From: Gentiana macrophylla
Lineage: Eukaryota > Streptophyta > Magnoliopsida > Gentianales > Gentianaceae
Reading direction: 5' to 3'
DNA: 64,000 nt
NCBI GenBank assembly: GCA_026214975.1
Contig: CM047808.1
Span: 66,304,583-66,368,582 of the forward strand
Position numbers and translations under genes: made by a program. The notes below the pieces were generated by a model. It worked only from the letters and a program-made list of their open reading frames with translations. It ran no database searches and had not been told where the DNA came from. Shown here piece by piece: positions 9,586-19,485 of the stretch (position 1 is the stretch's first letter; each line of letters begins with the position of its first letter).

Positions 9586-10266
9586 CATACTAACCACAAG
9601 CACATCTTGGATACCCTCCTATTTACCAACCAGCCCCACCAGATAGACCACCACCAGCCTATGAACAAGCACCTGCAGTTGATTGGTACACGAAGCTGGA
9701 GAGGAGCCGAGTTTTGGATTTTCATGGGAATGTAGAACCGGCCAAGGATGAAGCATGGTTGAGAAGCTTTGAAAAGGCATGCCGAACTGTAAACATCCCC
9801 GAGACATTTATGGACCATTTAGTAATTGGTTTACTTTTACGTACATCTGAAGTTTGGATCGACGCTATTAAGAGTAGCGATGGGAAAGTGGCAGGTTGGG
9901 AAGGTTTCAAGGTTTTGTTTTATAATGAGTACTTTCGAGAAACAGTGCAGGAAGATAAGGCAAGCCAATTTCTAAGCCATAAGCAAGGTACTCCTATGAC
10001 GGTATCTCAGTATACCAACAAGTTCAACATGTTAGGTAGGTTCTACCCTGAGCAGATGATAATTGAAGAGAAGAAGATGGCGTTGTACAAGAATGGGTTG
10101 TCCCATGAGATACAAGCTTGCATGTTGGGCTTTACAGGAAGAAACATGGCTGAACTATTGAAGAAGACTTGGGAAGTTAAGACCTTTAAGAAGAAGCCTA
10201 CCATCGTTGTCGGAGTTTTTGCAGTAGATGTTGAGTATGCAGAACCGTATGTTAATGTTATTTCAT
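9586..10266 (+). pseudogene. gag of outer chromovirus, copy 1
   Basis: The retrotransposon Gag domain is open from a Pro-rich lead (YQPAPPDRPPPAYEQ) through KLERSRVLDFHGNVEPAKDE, WLRSFEKACR and GWEGFKVLFYNEYFRETVQE to LSHEIQACMLGFTGRNMAEL. The zinc-knuckle part that copy 2 has at about 55188-55465 is deleted at about 10214, and the text jumps straight to FAVDVEYAEPY. The frame then runs into the putative intron at 10267. Gag would form the cytoplasmic virus-like particle of the element. Confidence 0.85.
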
Positions 10267-10360
10267 GTACCTTTATTTGTTATTCTAATTTATTAAAGTA
10301 CTTTTATACCACATTAAATCATCTCGTATTGGTATTTAAATAAATTATTTTGTAACTTAG
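10267..10360 (+). other. Putative spliceosomal intron between gag and protease (copy 1)
   Basis: A 94-bp AT-rich stretch begins GTACC and ends TTGTAACTTAG. Removing it joins the gag frame (codon starting 10266) to the protease frame used from 10363 onward, which otherwise differ. Copy 2 has the matching 93-bp stretch at 55522-55614 with a better donor (TCAG/GTAGC) but a damaged acceptor (TTAT instead of TTAG). Confidence 0.5.
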
Positions 10361-10790
10361 GTACAATAATATTTGACAACTTAGCAGTCACGGCCTTGAT
10401 TGATACGGGAGCGTCTAACATGTTTGAGTCGTCTAAGATAGCTAAGAGGTTGAATCTACCTTCAGAGACCATAAGAAACACCTTGGAGATAACTACACCA
10501 CCATGAAAGGTAACTAGGACAACGCCTTATGTGGATGTTCGAGTAGGATCATATTTGTGCAAGAGTGACTTCAAAGTTTTGGACTTTTCCGATTTCGATG
10601 TAAGTGTTGTAATAGATTGGATATCCAAGAATTATATAAATTTGGATTGGAGAGAAAAGAGTGTGACGTTTAAGGTACCTGGGAAATCATCTAAGACTTA
10701 TCAAGTTAATGTTTACAAGCCAAGCAAGAAGCGACATCCGATAATTTCAACGGTTAAGGCTACAAAGGATTGTCTAAATGGTTGTTAAGG
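10361..10790 (+). pseudogene. Aspartic protease of outer chromovirus, copy 1
   Basis: The active-site stretch ALIDTGASNMF (about 10390-10420) is present and intact in its D-T-G core. The retropepsin core continues through VDVRVGSYLCKSDFKVLDFS and WREKSVTFKVPG. A TGA at 10504 and a TAA at 10786 break the frame. It would cleave the Gag-Pol polyprotein in the particle. Confidence 0.8.
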
Positions 10791-10794
10791 CTAC

Positions 10795-11650
10795 TTGTTA
10801 TACGCAGTGGATGTTGAAAAAGGGAAGCCTAAGCCAGAAGAAACCCCTATAGTAAAAGAGTACCCTGAAGTGTTTCCAGATGAGTCACCAGGAAACATTC
10901 CGGGTAGAGAAATAGAGTTCGAGATCAAGTTAGTACCCGGACTGGCACCAGTTGCTAAGCCCCCCTATAGGATGTCACCGGCTGAATTGAAAGAGTTCAA
11001 AGAACAACTTAAGAATTTGCTCAAAAGGAACATAATTCAGCCCATCACCTCACCTTTGGGAGCCCCTGTTTTGTTTGTGAAGAATAAAGACAGTAGCATG
11101 ATGATGTGTATCGACTATAGTGTTTTGAATACCTTACCATGAAGAATAAGTATCCCTTACCGAGGATTGATGATCTGTTTAATCAGTTGCAAGGTAAGAG
11201 AGTGTTCTCTAAGATTGATCTTAGGTCGGGTTCTCACCAGTTGAAGATCAAGGTAGCAGATATACCGAAGATGGATTTTAGTACTAACATGAACATTATG
11301 AGTTCTTGTTTATGCCATTTGCACTATTGCTCCATCTGCATTTATGGATTTAATGCAGCGTGTTTACATGTCATACTTGGACAAATTCATGATAGTGTTC
11401 ATAGATGGCATCCTTGTATACTCAAAGGATTAGAAAGAACATGAAGAACACCTAAGAATAATGTTGAACACGCTAAAGCAGAAACAGTTGTATGCTAAGT
11501 TGTCGAAGTATGACTTTTGGTTTAATCAATTTAGTTTCTTGGGTCATGTCATTTCTGGAGATGGCATACAATTTGATCCGGTGAAGATTGAAGCAGTTGA
11601 GAAATAGTCTAGACTGACTAAAGTTTCAGAAGTGAGAAGTTTTCTTAGTT
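10795..11650 (+). pseudogene. Reverse transcriptase of outer chromovirus, copy 1
   Basis: RT lead-in EYPEVFPDE, then [61 protein letters not shown] and [15 protein letters not shown]. Frames shift at about 11142 and again near 11290. The catalytic box reads [10 protein letters not shown] at about 11397, with the second catalytic Asp replaced by Gly. An in-frame TAG follows at about 11430. Not functional. The same Gly and stop occur in copy 2. Confidence 0.85.
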
Positions 11651-12036
11651 TGGCTGGCTATTATAGGAAGTTTGTATAGGAATTCCCAAAGATAGCTACA
11701 CCACTCACCCGACTCACACAAAAGTATGTGATGTTTGAGTAGACTAGTGAATGTGAAGAAGCTTTCCAGACCTTGAAGAAGAAGTTGACTATAGCCCCAA
11801 TGTTGGCATTTCCGGAGATCTTTGATAACTACGACTTCCATACTGATGCTTTGGGACAAGGATTAGGTTGTGTGTTGATTCAAGGAGGAAAATTAATTGC
11901 TTATGCATTAAGACAGCTAAATCAGCATGAAAAGAATTACCCAACGCACGATCTAGAGTTGGCATCGGTAGTGTTCTCGGTAAAGATTTGGAGGCACTAC
12001 TTGTATGGAGTTAAGGCTAGGATCTTTACGGAATGA
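11651..12036 (+). pseudogene. RT connection and RNase H of outer chromovirus, copy 1 (truncated)
   Basis: After GYYRKFV, a TAG and EFPKIATPLTRLTQK, a second TAG follows at about 11741. The RNase H segment is open at 11773-12036 ([20 protein letters not shown], then [36 protein letters not shown]). It stops abruptly where a second gag copy begins, so the rest of RNase H and the integrase of copy 1 are missing. Confidence 0.85.
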
Positions 12037-12408
12037 GTTTAGAATTTTCATGGGAATGTGGAACCGGCCAAGGCTGAAGCATGGTTTAGAAGCTTTGAAA
12101 AGGCATGCAGAACTATAAACGTCCCGAGACTGTGATGGCCCAGTTAGCAATTGGTTTAATTTTACGTACAACTTAAACTTGGATAGACGCTATTGAGAGT
12201 AGCGATGGGAAAGTGACAGATTTGAAAGGTTTTAAGGTTTGTTTTATAATGAGTACTTTCCAGCAACAGTGCAGGTAGATAAGGCAAGCCAATTTCTAAG
12301 TCATAAGCAAAGTCTTCATATGACGGTATCTCAGTATACCAAAAAGTTGGGTAAGTTCTACCCTAAGCTGATGAGAATTGAAGAGAGGAAGATGGTGTTG
12401 TACAAGAA
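12037..12408 (+). pseudogene. gag of outer chromovirus, copy 2, first part
   Basis: It repeats 9709-10093 (ATTTTCATGGGAATGTGGAACC onward) with frameshifts and substitutions. It is joined directly to the copy-1 RNase H region through a shared GAGTTT at 12036-12041. The copia LTR interrupts it after TACAAGAA, and it continues at 55074. Confidence 0.85.
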
Positions 12409-12800
12409 TGTTGGTCCCTTGGAAAGGCTAACACAAGTTTAGAGGGGTGGGGTGATTAAACTTGTCGCCAAAAACCTAACTGAGAACTTAGTCTAGTGCA
12501 GATTGATTAACAATTAAAGTTCAGTTTTAACTTGTGTGGAGTTGAGCTGACAAAGCTAAGTTTAAGTCAAACTGACTTATACAAAACTGAGTCAACCGGC
12601 ATCAGATATAGATTTTAGCCTTTACCTGGATCTTGTTATTCTATAAGAAAAAGTTGTGTATGCAAAACTGAATTCTGGTGAATGTCAGTTTGTGAACTGT
12701 GTATGCTTATAACAATCAGTATCAGTATGCTGTATAACAAATACAAATGCTGTAAATGTAAATAACAGAATGTAAATACGTAAAGTAAGTAGAGCAAGAA
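12409..12800 (-). repeat. Copia LTR piece 1 (LTR 3' end)
   Basis: It starts TGTTGGTCCCTTGGAAAGGC, the reverse complement of the copia LTR ends at 1863 and 32320. It ends with AAGAA at the gypsy insertion. Confidence 0.85.
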
Positions 12801-12876
12801 TGATGCGAAACCGCCCGGAGGAAGGCTTCGGATCTAATGAATACTGTGGATCATGGATTTGATGTATTTGGAATAG

Positions 12877-13015
12877 GTCCTTGACACAACCACAACCTGT
12901 GTGGAGGCACCTTGGAATCAATAAGCTCTGTGACACAATCACAACCTGTGTGAAGGCACCTTGGAATCAATAAGCTCCGTGACACATCACAACCTGTATG
13001 AAGGCACCTTGGAAT
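12877..13015. repeat. Approx. 50-bp tandem repeat, three copies
   Basis: Three copies of a GACACAACCACAACCTGTGT...GGCACCTTGGAAT unit occur here. The LTRs at 13982 and 18650 have two copies. Confidence 0.85.
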
Positions 13016-13560
13016 AAAACCTCGACACTTAGAAAACCCGTTTCTATGCACCTTGGTATATAGATACCCACAAGGGTTGCTTAGGCCCTTGATAATCCTG
13101 ATTTAGAAACCTCCTTCCAGAGGATTTCAACACACTTTTCCAAGTGAGAAAATATGAATTTTAATATCATAAAAGTCTGAATTACATGTTACAAGTAGTA
13201 GGCTATTTATTGGACACTTGAAAAAACTAAGTACATGAATAATAGTATTAATAAGATAAAAAGTCTTCTTAAAAACTTCAAAAGGTGGCGCCAACTTTTG
13301 TGGGGAGAGGAGTCCAAGGTAAGTTCATTCCATGCTTCCAAAAATGCAATGTATCTTCAGTTGTCTAAGGTCAATGTATCTAGTTTCTTCCAAGCTTGCA
13401 TTTATCCAACAATTGGCGCCATGCTCCTTGATTTTCAGCATTAATACTTAGCTAATAATACTTAAGAAAGTAAATATTATCCTGTAGTAAAATATTATAA
13501 AATATGACATAATAAATAATATTATTCCGATGGTCCGCAAGCACAAATGACGGACTTAAC

Positions 13561-13626
13561 GACTTCAAAATTCTTGGACTTGGATTCATATCAGACTTCA
13601 AAATTCTTGGACTTGGATTCATATCA
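13561..13626. repeat. Perfect 33-bp tandem duplication of LTR terminus
   Basis: Two identical 33-bp units (13561-13593 and 13594-13626), each beginning GACTTCAAAATTCTTGGACT and ending ATTCATATCA, lie directly next to the polypurine tract. Each unit ends with a full LTR terminus. Confidence 0.95.
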
Positions 13627-13981
13627 GACCCTCCCGGTTGCGGAGAAATCTGTCCTCAGATCATGCGGTTTGTCGTATTCTTCAAAAGTATTCACTAATT
13701 TCGAACAACTTGTAAAAGTTATCAAGGATATACATGGATCAAATATCATGCGAACACACAATTTCAAATAAATTACACGTTGATATCGTGTTCCATGCTT
13801 CGCCAATGAAACATAAAAAAAAGTCGTCCGGTTGAATATATTTATTGATGAACTTTGGTGTGGCAGCAACATAGTCAAAGTGTTGCAATGTGGAGTAGGG
13901 ACAAAATAAATTTTTTTTTGTTGAAAAAAAATAAAAAAATTTGGATATAATACCGTCAATCCACTGTTCTCTGATACCAAC
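13627..13981 (-). other. Gypsy A residual interior
   Basis: It holds a polypurine tract (GCAACCGGGAGGG on the minus strand) and a PBS with degenerate AT-rich sequence between. Parts resemble 15599-15740 of element B (a GGATCAAATAT block). No coding domain remains. Confidence 0.7.
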
Positions 13982-14698
13982 TGATGTGATATTGCGTGGA
14001 TCTAGGAAAAGAGGAATTTGGATTCAAGTATTTCTCATCGACACAACTACTACAATTGCGTAGAAGCACCTTGGAATATTTTTCGAGAGCTCCTTGACAC
14101 AGTCTCAACTTGTGAGAAAGCACCTTGGAATAACCTCAACACTTAGAAAACCTGTTTCTAAGCACCTTGGTATAGGATACCCACAACGGTTGCTCAAGCC
14201 TTTGATAATCCGAAATAACCTCTATCTAGAGAATTCAACACACTAATCCAAGTGTAGAAAATATAAAATTTTATTATTGCAAAAGATGATGGTTCAAATA
14301 CAAGTACATAGCTTGGGTATTTATAGGCTAGAAAATACATGAAAATATAGATACATTGGACCAAAATTTCGTGCTATATCATTAACCAAAGGAGGACTTT
14401 TGGTTTTTGTAAGTACTTTCTTCAAAGGTTGCATCTTTTGAACTTTGGCTTGATATATCTTGACAACTTGGATCCAATGAATCTAGATTTTTCCAAGAAT
14501 GTTCATCCTTTAAAAATGGCTCCATTCATGATGATTTTGAGCTTTAATTATTAGCTAATAATACTTAATAAAGTATATATTATCATGCAGTAATATATTA
14601 TAACATATGACTTAGTAAATAATTGATAGTCCGCGAGCGATAATGACGGACTATAATACTTCACAACTTTCTTCAAACATGGACTTAGATTCATATCA
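13982..14698 (-). repeat. Gypsy A 5' LTR
   Basis: It is nearly identical to 18650-19305. Minus-strand TATAAATA is at 14318-14325. It ends GCAATATCACATCA before the PBS. Confidence 0.88.
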
Positions 14699-15598
14699 AA
14701 GAATTATAGTGCTTCGAGGTGGTGTAATCCTGTCAGTCCACTCTTCCCCTATGATGTAGGAGGAAAATTCCACTAGAACTCTTTGAGATACGCTGTTACA
14801 AACAGTCCTAACTGATAGTCTTTGACTAATCCCTAGTGTCACTATCTAAACAACTAAAGAACATGTTGTATGGCTGCTCTTCAACTACTTGAAACACTGG
14901 TCCTTAGAGGGTTGTATTGCCTCTTCACCAGGTACCACCACAAACACAGTCTACCCGACTGCAAATGTGATAACTATCCTTGGCAACTCCTTGACCGGAT
15001 TGCTTCACAGTCTAAACCTTTGATTAAGAATCAAAGTGGGTTGAATTGATTCTCGCTTGTGGGTCTTCAATGTGTAGAAATCTGGATAACATCAATGTAG
15101 CTTGAACACTTGAAGAATTATAGATAAGATCTTGTTGAGCGCAAATAATGATAGCAATTCGAATGAACGAAACTTGTGCACATAAATGCTTGTAATCTTG
15201 TTAATTCTTGGTGTTTGATCATTGGTGCTAAGTCCTCTATTTATAGTGTGAGGTCCAATTTTCATCTTACTTGAATTCGAATTGTATCAACGTCTATCTT
15301 GTAACGGCTACATTTAGTGACTGTTCTGACTTGTCAGTATTTCATCCAATAGAGTTGATTTCTTTACAACATTCAATTGTACTTTCACTTTGTTGGATGA
15401 CTGACATATAAAACTGAGTTTCCTGATCAATTTTACACCGAGTATGTAAGTTTTCAGTTTACTTAACTGACTTAGAGCATTAACTGAGTTTTTACTCTTC
15501 TTCGAAACTTGAGTACTCTATTATCTGATTTTTATGTTACTGAATCAGATTACACCATTCCTTATAAAGATCACCTTCAGTACTCCATTATCTGATTT
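14699..15598 (-). repeat. Copia LTR piece 2
   Basis: It continues piece 1 across the gypsy insertion (GTGGTGTAATCCTGTC is the reverse complement of the block at about 1518). From 14970 it matches 53890-54510. A piece of about 23 bp (CAGTACTCCATTATCTGATT) occurs twice near 15510 and 15577, just before the break at 15598. Confidence 0.8.
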
Positions 15599-15611
15599 CC
15601 TCCCGGTTGCG

Positions 15612-16622
15612 AATGATTCGTCCTCGAATCAAATGGATGTGATATAGTTCAGAATCATGCACGAATCTTTAATGAAACCACATTATCACCAAACAAACAC
15701 TCGGATCAAATATGTGTCGAATACGTAACTTCAAAATTGTAAGCTGATGTCAAGATCCCCACTTCACTACAACAACATGAAAAGTGTATCTTGGTCTGAT
15801 ATGAATGTCGATGAAGACCGGTGTGTCAGAAATATAGCAGTTCAATGTTGCATTATTTTCAACATACGCAGCAAAAGGATCATAAAAAGTGTGCATTTTC
15901 TTTCACCATTACCGATCAGAAATTGTTCATCCAAACTCAATATAGGGGCTGCATTTGGTGAATCGAACCGCCCGGTTTTCTTCTCATGAAGATCGTATAC
16001 CAACAAAAATAGATTAAGGAACTCTTCAACTGGTTGCACACATGGTTTTACCATCTCCTCAATCTTAGGCTCTTCAAACTTAACATTATCGCATCGCAAT
16101 TGACAATCCAAATCCTCGGGTGAAATTTCTTTTCAACAATCGGAGTAACAATTTTAAATGTCATCTCAGCAACCTTTGTTTCCTCATCCTCAGATTCAAG
16201 CTCATCAATTTCCTTATCCTTTTCGGCAATCAATTCTGGTACTTCAACCGTCCATCCGCCCGAAAGTCGGCCCAAATTAATTCAACGTCTTTCTTCCTTG
16301 TCGCTCACAACTCTTGCCACCATTGGTAAAATTTGTGTTGAAGATAAAATGTTAGCACATCTCCAAATCCCTACAAAAAGGTTAGTGCCATATCGGGAAG
16401 ATTCCCCGCAAGATCAAATATAAGCATATAGCATGGTAAAGGAGTATAAAAGTGCTCATTAAATTCTAAATGAGGGACTAACGGATATGAATGCTTATAT
16501 ATGAATAAAATGGGGCTTCGGACAGCCACATAATTCAGGTTCTTGTCACGTTTGTGGGAATTCACTTTAACGGTTTCAGAAGGTACTTTAACAATCGCAG
16601 TTTCAGAATTAGTACGTGCTTG
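15612..16622 (-). other. Unrecognised interior of gypsy B
   Basis: This minus-strand region follows the protease where RT would be expected. It has broken acidic frames (IDELESEDEETKVAE near 16200) and short open pieces such as 16371-16565, but no RT, RNase H or integrase motif. It contains GATTCGAGGACGAATC near its 3' end, a common feature before gypsy polypurine tracts. The pol genes were probably lost by deletion or never present. Confidence 0.5.
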
Positions 16623-17297
16623 TTATCTTCTTTCAGCAAATTTGACATAATCGGCATGAGCCTCGTGTGGAAGTAATGGACTCAAAGTGATAAGCTTGCC
16701 GTTGTGCGTCAAAGTATATTTATTGAGAAACCCATCATAAATAACATGCTTATCAAATTGCCCAGGACGGCCAAGTAACAAATGAGTGACATGCATTGGA
16801 AGAACATCGCAAAGAACTTTGTCGTCATATTTCGACAAGCTAAAACTCACGTATGCTTGCTTTGTCACTTTCACGGATCCACTCTCGTTCAACCATTCCA
16901 ATTTATAAGTTTGTGCATGTTTTATTGTTGGAATTTTTATCTTCTCAGCAACCTCACTACTAATCGCATTGGTACAACTACCGGAGTCAATTATCATCAT
17001 GAAAAATTTTCCCTCGATAAGACAACGAGTTTGAAAAGTATTCTCACGTTGTATTTCGTTGTTAGCAATTTGACTCACCGTGCTAAGGACCTTTTTTGTT
17101 ACAAACAGTGCGCGCTCATCATAAAAAGTACCTTTGTCTTTATTCTCATCGACCTCAACTTTTTCACTTTCATTAACAATTTCATTCTCATCCTCCGATT
17201 CCGACTGATATAATCCATCCTTATTAGCTATATAAGAGCGCTTATTTCCACATTCATTAGCCTTATGTCCCAACCCTTTGCATTTATAACAAATCAC
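16623..17297 (-). CDS. Gypsy B zinc knuckle and aspartic protease
   Basis: This is a 224-codon open frame. A CCHC zinc knuckle CYKCKGLGHKANEC is at residues 3-16, an acidic linker at about 33-55, and a retropepsin core with IIDSGSCTNAIS near residues 106-117. It ends with the typical VLPMHVTHLLLGRPGQFDKH near 166-185. The D-S-G catalytic triad is intact. It lies directly downstream of gag in the next frame. It would bind element RNA and process Gag. The downstream pol is missing, so it could act only in particle formation, if at all. Confidence 0.8.
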   Translation of the reverse strand: MICYKCKGLGHKANECGNKRSYIANKDGLYQSESEDENEIVNESEKVEVDENKDKGTFYDERALFVTKKVLSTVSQIANNEIQRENTFQTRCLIEGKFFMMIIDSGSCTNAISSEVAEKIKIPTIKHAQTYKLEWLNESGSVKVTKQAYVSFSLSKYDDKVLCDVLPMHVTHLLLGRPGQFDKHVIYDGFLNKYTLTHNGKLITLSPLLPHEAHADYVKFAERR

Positions 17298-17304
17298 AGG
17301 TTCT

Positions 17305-18048
17305 TCAGATTTTCCCTTGGGGAGGGGTATATTTAACAGCAGAATTTGTAACAGGAAACTTACCTCTGTCGCCCTTAGATGATGTCGGCCTATATGGAGC
17401 GGTGCTGGAAATTTTGCTAAGTTGTGTTTTCTGCCTTTTCAGTTGCTTTTCTTTAGTCAAAGCAGCATGTACCATTTCATCGTAAGTTGTACAATTCATC
17501 ATCTCGACTGGGTCGGCTATCTCAGGCCACAATCCTGCCAAAAACCGAGCCATGGTGTGTTCATCGGATTCGTCTGTATCGGTGTGAATTAATGCCATCT
17601 CTAATTCATCTTGATAGGCATGAACAGATTTCTCGCCTTGTTGGAGAGTTTGCAATTTCCTCACTTTCTCCCGTGGATACGACTCGGGCACCCACTTCCT
17701 ATGCATCTCATTTTTAAGTACTTCCCAAGAGGATATCACATGTTGTCTTGATTTCCTGCGCTTTTCATTAGTTTTCTGAAACCAAAGCATAGGTCGTTCC
17801 TCAAATTCACTTGTGGCAAGTTTAACCTTAGTTCTTTCCGAATAATTATGACAATCAAATATTTGCTCAATTTTAAGAACCCAAGAAAAATACTCATCAG
17901 GATTAGAATTACCTTTAAACGCCGGAATTTTCTGTTTAATACCTTGGAGATTTTCTCTTGGTGCCGCCAAGACAGTAGCTGCATCGTCAAGATCGTCATC
18001 GCCATTTGCAGAATGATTCTTGGGTTCGAGCCCGTGTCTTTGGAACAC
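17305..18048 (-). CDS. Gypsy B Gag
   Basis: This is a 247-codon open frame. It has an N-terminal leader, then the Gag domain: IPAFKGNSNPDEYFSWVLKI, EQIFDCHNYSERTKVKLATS, WEVLKNEMHRKWVPESYPRE, KVRKLQTLQQGEKSVHAYQD and ARFLAGLWPEIADPVEM. A Lys/Thr-rich tail precedes the zinc knuckle in the following frame. The same layout occurs in the CRM-like gag at 37894-38601. The start at 18048 is the first Met; the true start may lie further upstream in a broken leader. Intact over its length. Confidence 0.85.
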   Translation of the reverse strand: MFQRHGLEPKNHSANGDDDLDDAATVLAAPRENLQGIKQKIPAFKGNSNPDEYFSWVLKIEQIFDCHNYSERTKVKLATSEFEERPMLWFQKTNEKRRKSRQHVISSWEVLKNEMHRKWVPESYPREKVRKLQTLQQGEKSVHAYQDELEMALIHTDTDESDEHTMARFLAGLWPEIADPVEMMNCTTYDEMVHAALTKEKQLKRQKTQLSKISSTAPYRPTSSKGDRGKFPVTNSAVKYTPPQGKI

Positions 18049-18467
18049 CTTGTGCCGATTCTTGATTAGTAAACCGATTATCTATTCTTTGAATCAACAT
18101 TTGAGTAAGTTTGTAGGCGTTGTTGGTCCCCCTCATCCATACCAGGAATTTGATTGTGGCTGTTAATTTTTTTTTTATGTTTGTTGTTTCTCAAGATGGA
18201 AGAATATACCGAATATATCAAGAAACTTAGAAACCTTGAGGATTTTTACAACGAGTTGTAGACACAAGAAGTTAAGTGTCGTTGGAAATTCTAGGCGCTA
18301 CTATGAAATTTAGAAAATATCGAGAGAAGAAAAATACTACAAAATGTAACACAAATTATTGAAGAGTGCGAAGAAAAATAAAATTTGATCCCTTCTTCCA
18401 TAATATTTTTTTCACTTTTTGCTCGTACGGAGTTCAAGTACACTCGGTTTAGATGTGCATCCCAATC

Positions 18468-18538
<71 letters not shown>

Positions 18539-18632
18539 TTGTGTGGAATAAAGTGTTCTTCAAATACGTACGATTATATGCAACAATAAGGAAGATAATA
18601 AGATGAATGATAGAATACCGTCGATTCCGCCT
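18049..18632 (-). other. Gypsy B leader with (AT)32 microsatellite
   Basis: Untranslated leader between PBS and gag. A pure AT run lies at 18473-18536. No gene is seen. Confidence 0.75.
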
Positions 18633-18649
18633 TGTTCTCTGATACCAAC

Positions 18650-19305
18650 TGATGTGATATTGCACGGATCTAGGAAAAGCTGTATTTGGATTCAAGTCTT
18701 TCTCCTCGACACAACTACAACAATTGCGTAGAAGCACCTTGGAATATTTTTCGAGAGCTCCTCGACACAGTCTCAACTTGTGAGAAAGCACCTTGGAATA
18801 ACCTCAACACATAGAAAACCTGTTTCTAAGCACCTTGGTATAGGACACACACAAAGGTTGCTCAAGCCTTTGATAATCCGAAAGAACCTTTATCCAGAGA
18901 ATTCAACACACTAATCCAAGTGCAGAAAAAATAAAATTTTATTATTGCAAAAGATGATGGTTCAAATACAAGTACATAGCTTGGGTATTTATAGGCTAGA
19001 AAATATATGAAAATATAGATACATTGGACCAAAACTTCATGCTATATCATTAACCAAAGGAGGACTTTTGGTTTTTATAAGTACTTTCTTGAAAGGTTGC
19101 AATTTTTGTTCATCCTACAAAAATTGCACCCTTCATGACGATTTTCAGCTTTAATAATTAGCTAATAATACTTAATAAAGTATATATTATCATGTAGTAA
19201 CACATTATAACATATGATTTAGTAAATAATTGATGGTCCACGAGCGATAATGACGGACTTGAATACTTCACAACTTTCTTCGAACATGGACTTAGATTCA
19301 TATCA
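18650..19305 (-). repeat. Gypsy B 5' LTR
   Basis: Nearly identical to 13982-14698 apart from a deletion and scattered changes. TATAAATA lies on the minus strand at 18986-18993. PBS GTTGGTATCAGAG lies just to the left. Confidence 0.88.
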
Positions 19306-19485
19306 AAGAATTATAGTGGTTCCAGGTGGTGTAATCTTGTCAGTCCACTCTTCCCCTATGATGTAGGAGGAAAATTCCACTAGAACTCTTTGAGATACGC
19401 TGTGACAAACAGTCCTAACTGATAGTCTTTGACTGATGCCTAGTTTCACTATCTAAACAACTAAAGAACATGTTGTATGGCTGCT
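19306..19485 (-). repeat. Copia LTR piece 3 (duplicate of 14699-14878)
   Basis: It begins with the AAGAA duplication and follows the same text as 14699-14878 with few differences, then breaks at GGCTGCT. About 97 bp of LTR present in piece 2 are missing before the copia text resumes at 53892. Confidence 0.85.

Larger units (their letters stand above)
12801..13626 (-). repeat. Gypsy A 3' LTR
   Basis: It is related to 13982-14698 but much diverged and longer, with three rather than two copies of the GCACCTTGGAAT repeat. It carries a doubled 33-bp terminus at 13561-13626. Confidence 0.8.
12801..14698 (-). mobile_element. Gypsy element A, short, minus strand, TSD AAGAA
   Basis: It is bounded by AAGAA at 12796-12800 and 14699-14703. 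The 5' LTR is 13982-14698, the Met-type PBS lies just left of it (GTTGGTATCAGAG read on the minus strand, 13969-13981), the interior is only about 355 bp, the polypurine tract is at 13627-13640, and the 3' LTR is 12801-13626. The LTR ends are TGAT...ATCA. The copia sequence to either side is continuous when compared with the LTR at 1170-1863, confirming an insertion. The two LTRs are clearly less alike than 13982-14698 is to the LTR of element B. Confidence 0.85.
15599..19305 (-). mobile_element. Gypsy element B, minus strand, lacking its 3' LTR
   Basis: 5' LTR 18650-19305, Met-type PBS 18633-18649, leader, gag 17305-18048, zinc knuckle and protease 16623-17297, an unrecognised region 15612-16622, and a polypurine tract at 15599-15611 (CGCAACCGGGAGG on the minus strand). 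The 3' LTR that should follow is replaced by copia LTR sequence. The right flank repeats AAGAA and the same copia sequence as element A, so B plus its flank is a duplicate of the A locus. No RT, RNase H or integrase is present. Confidence 0.8.
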
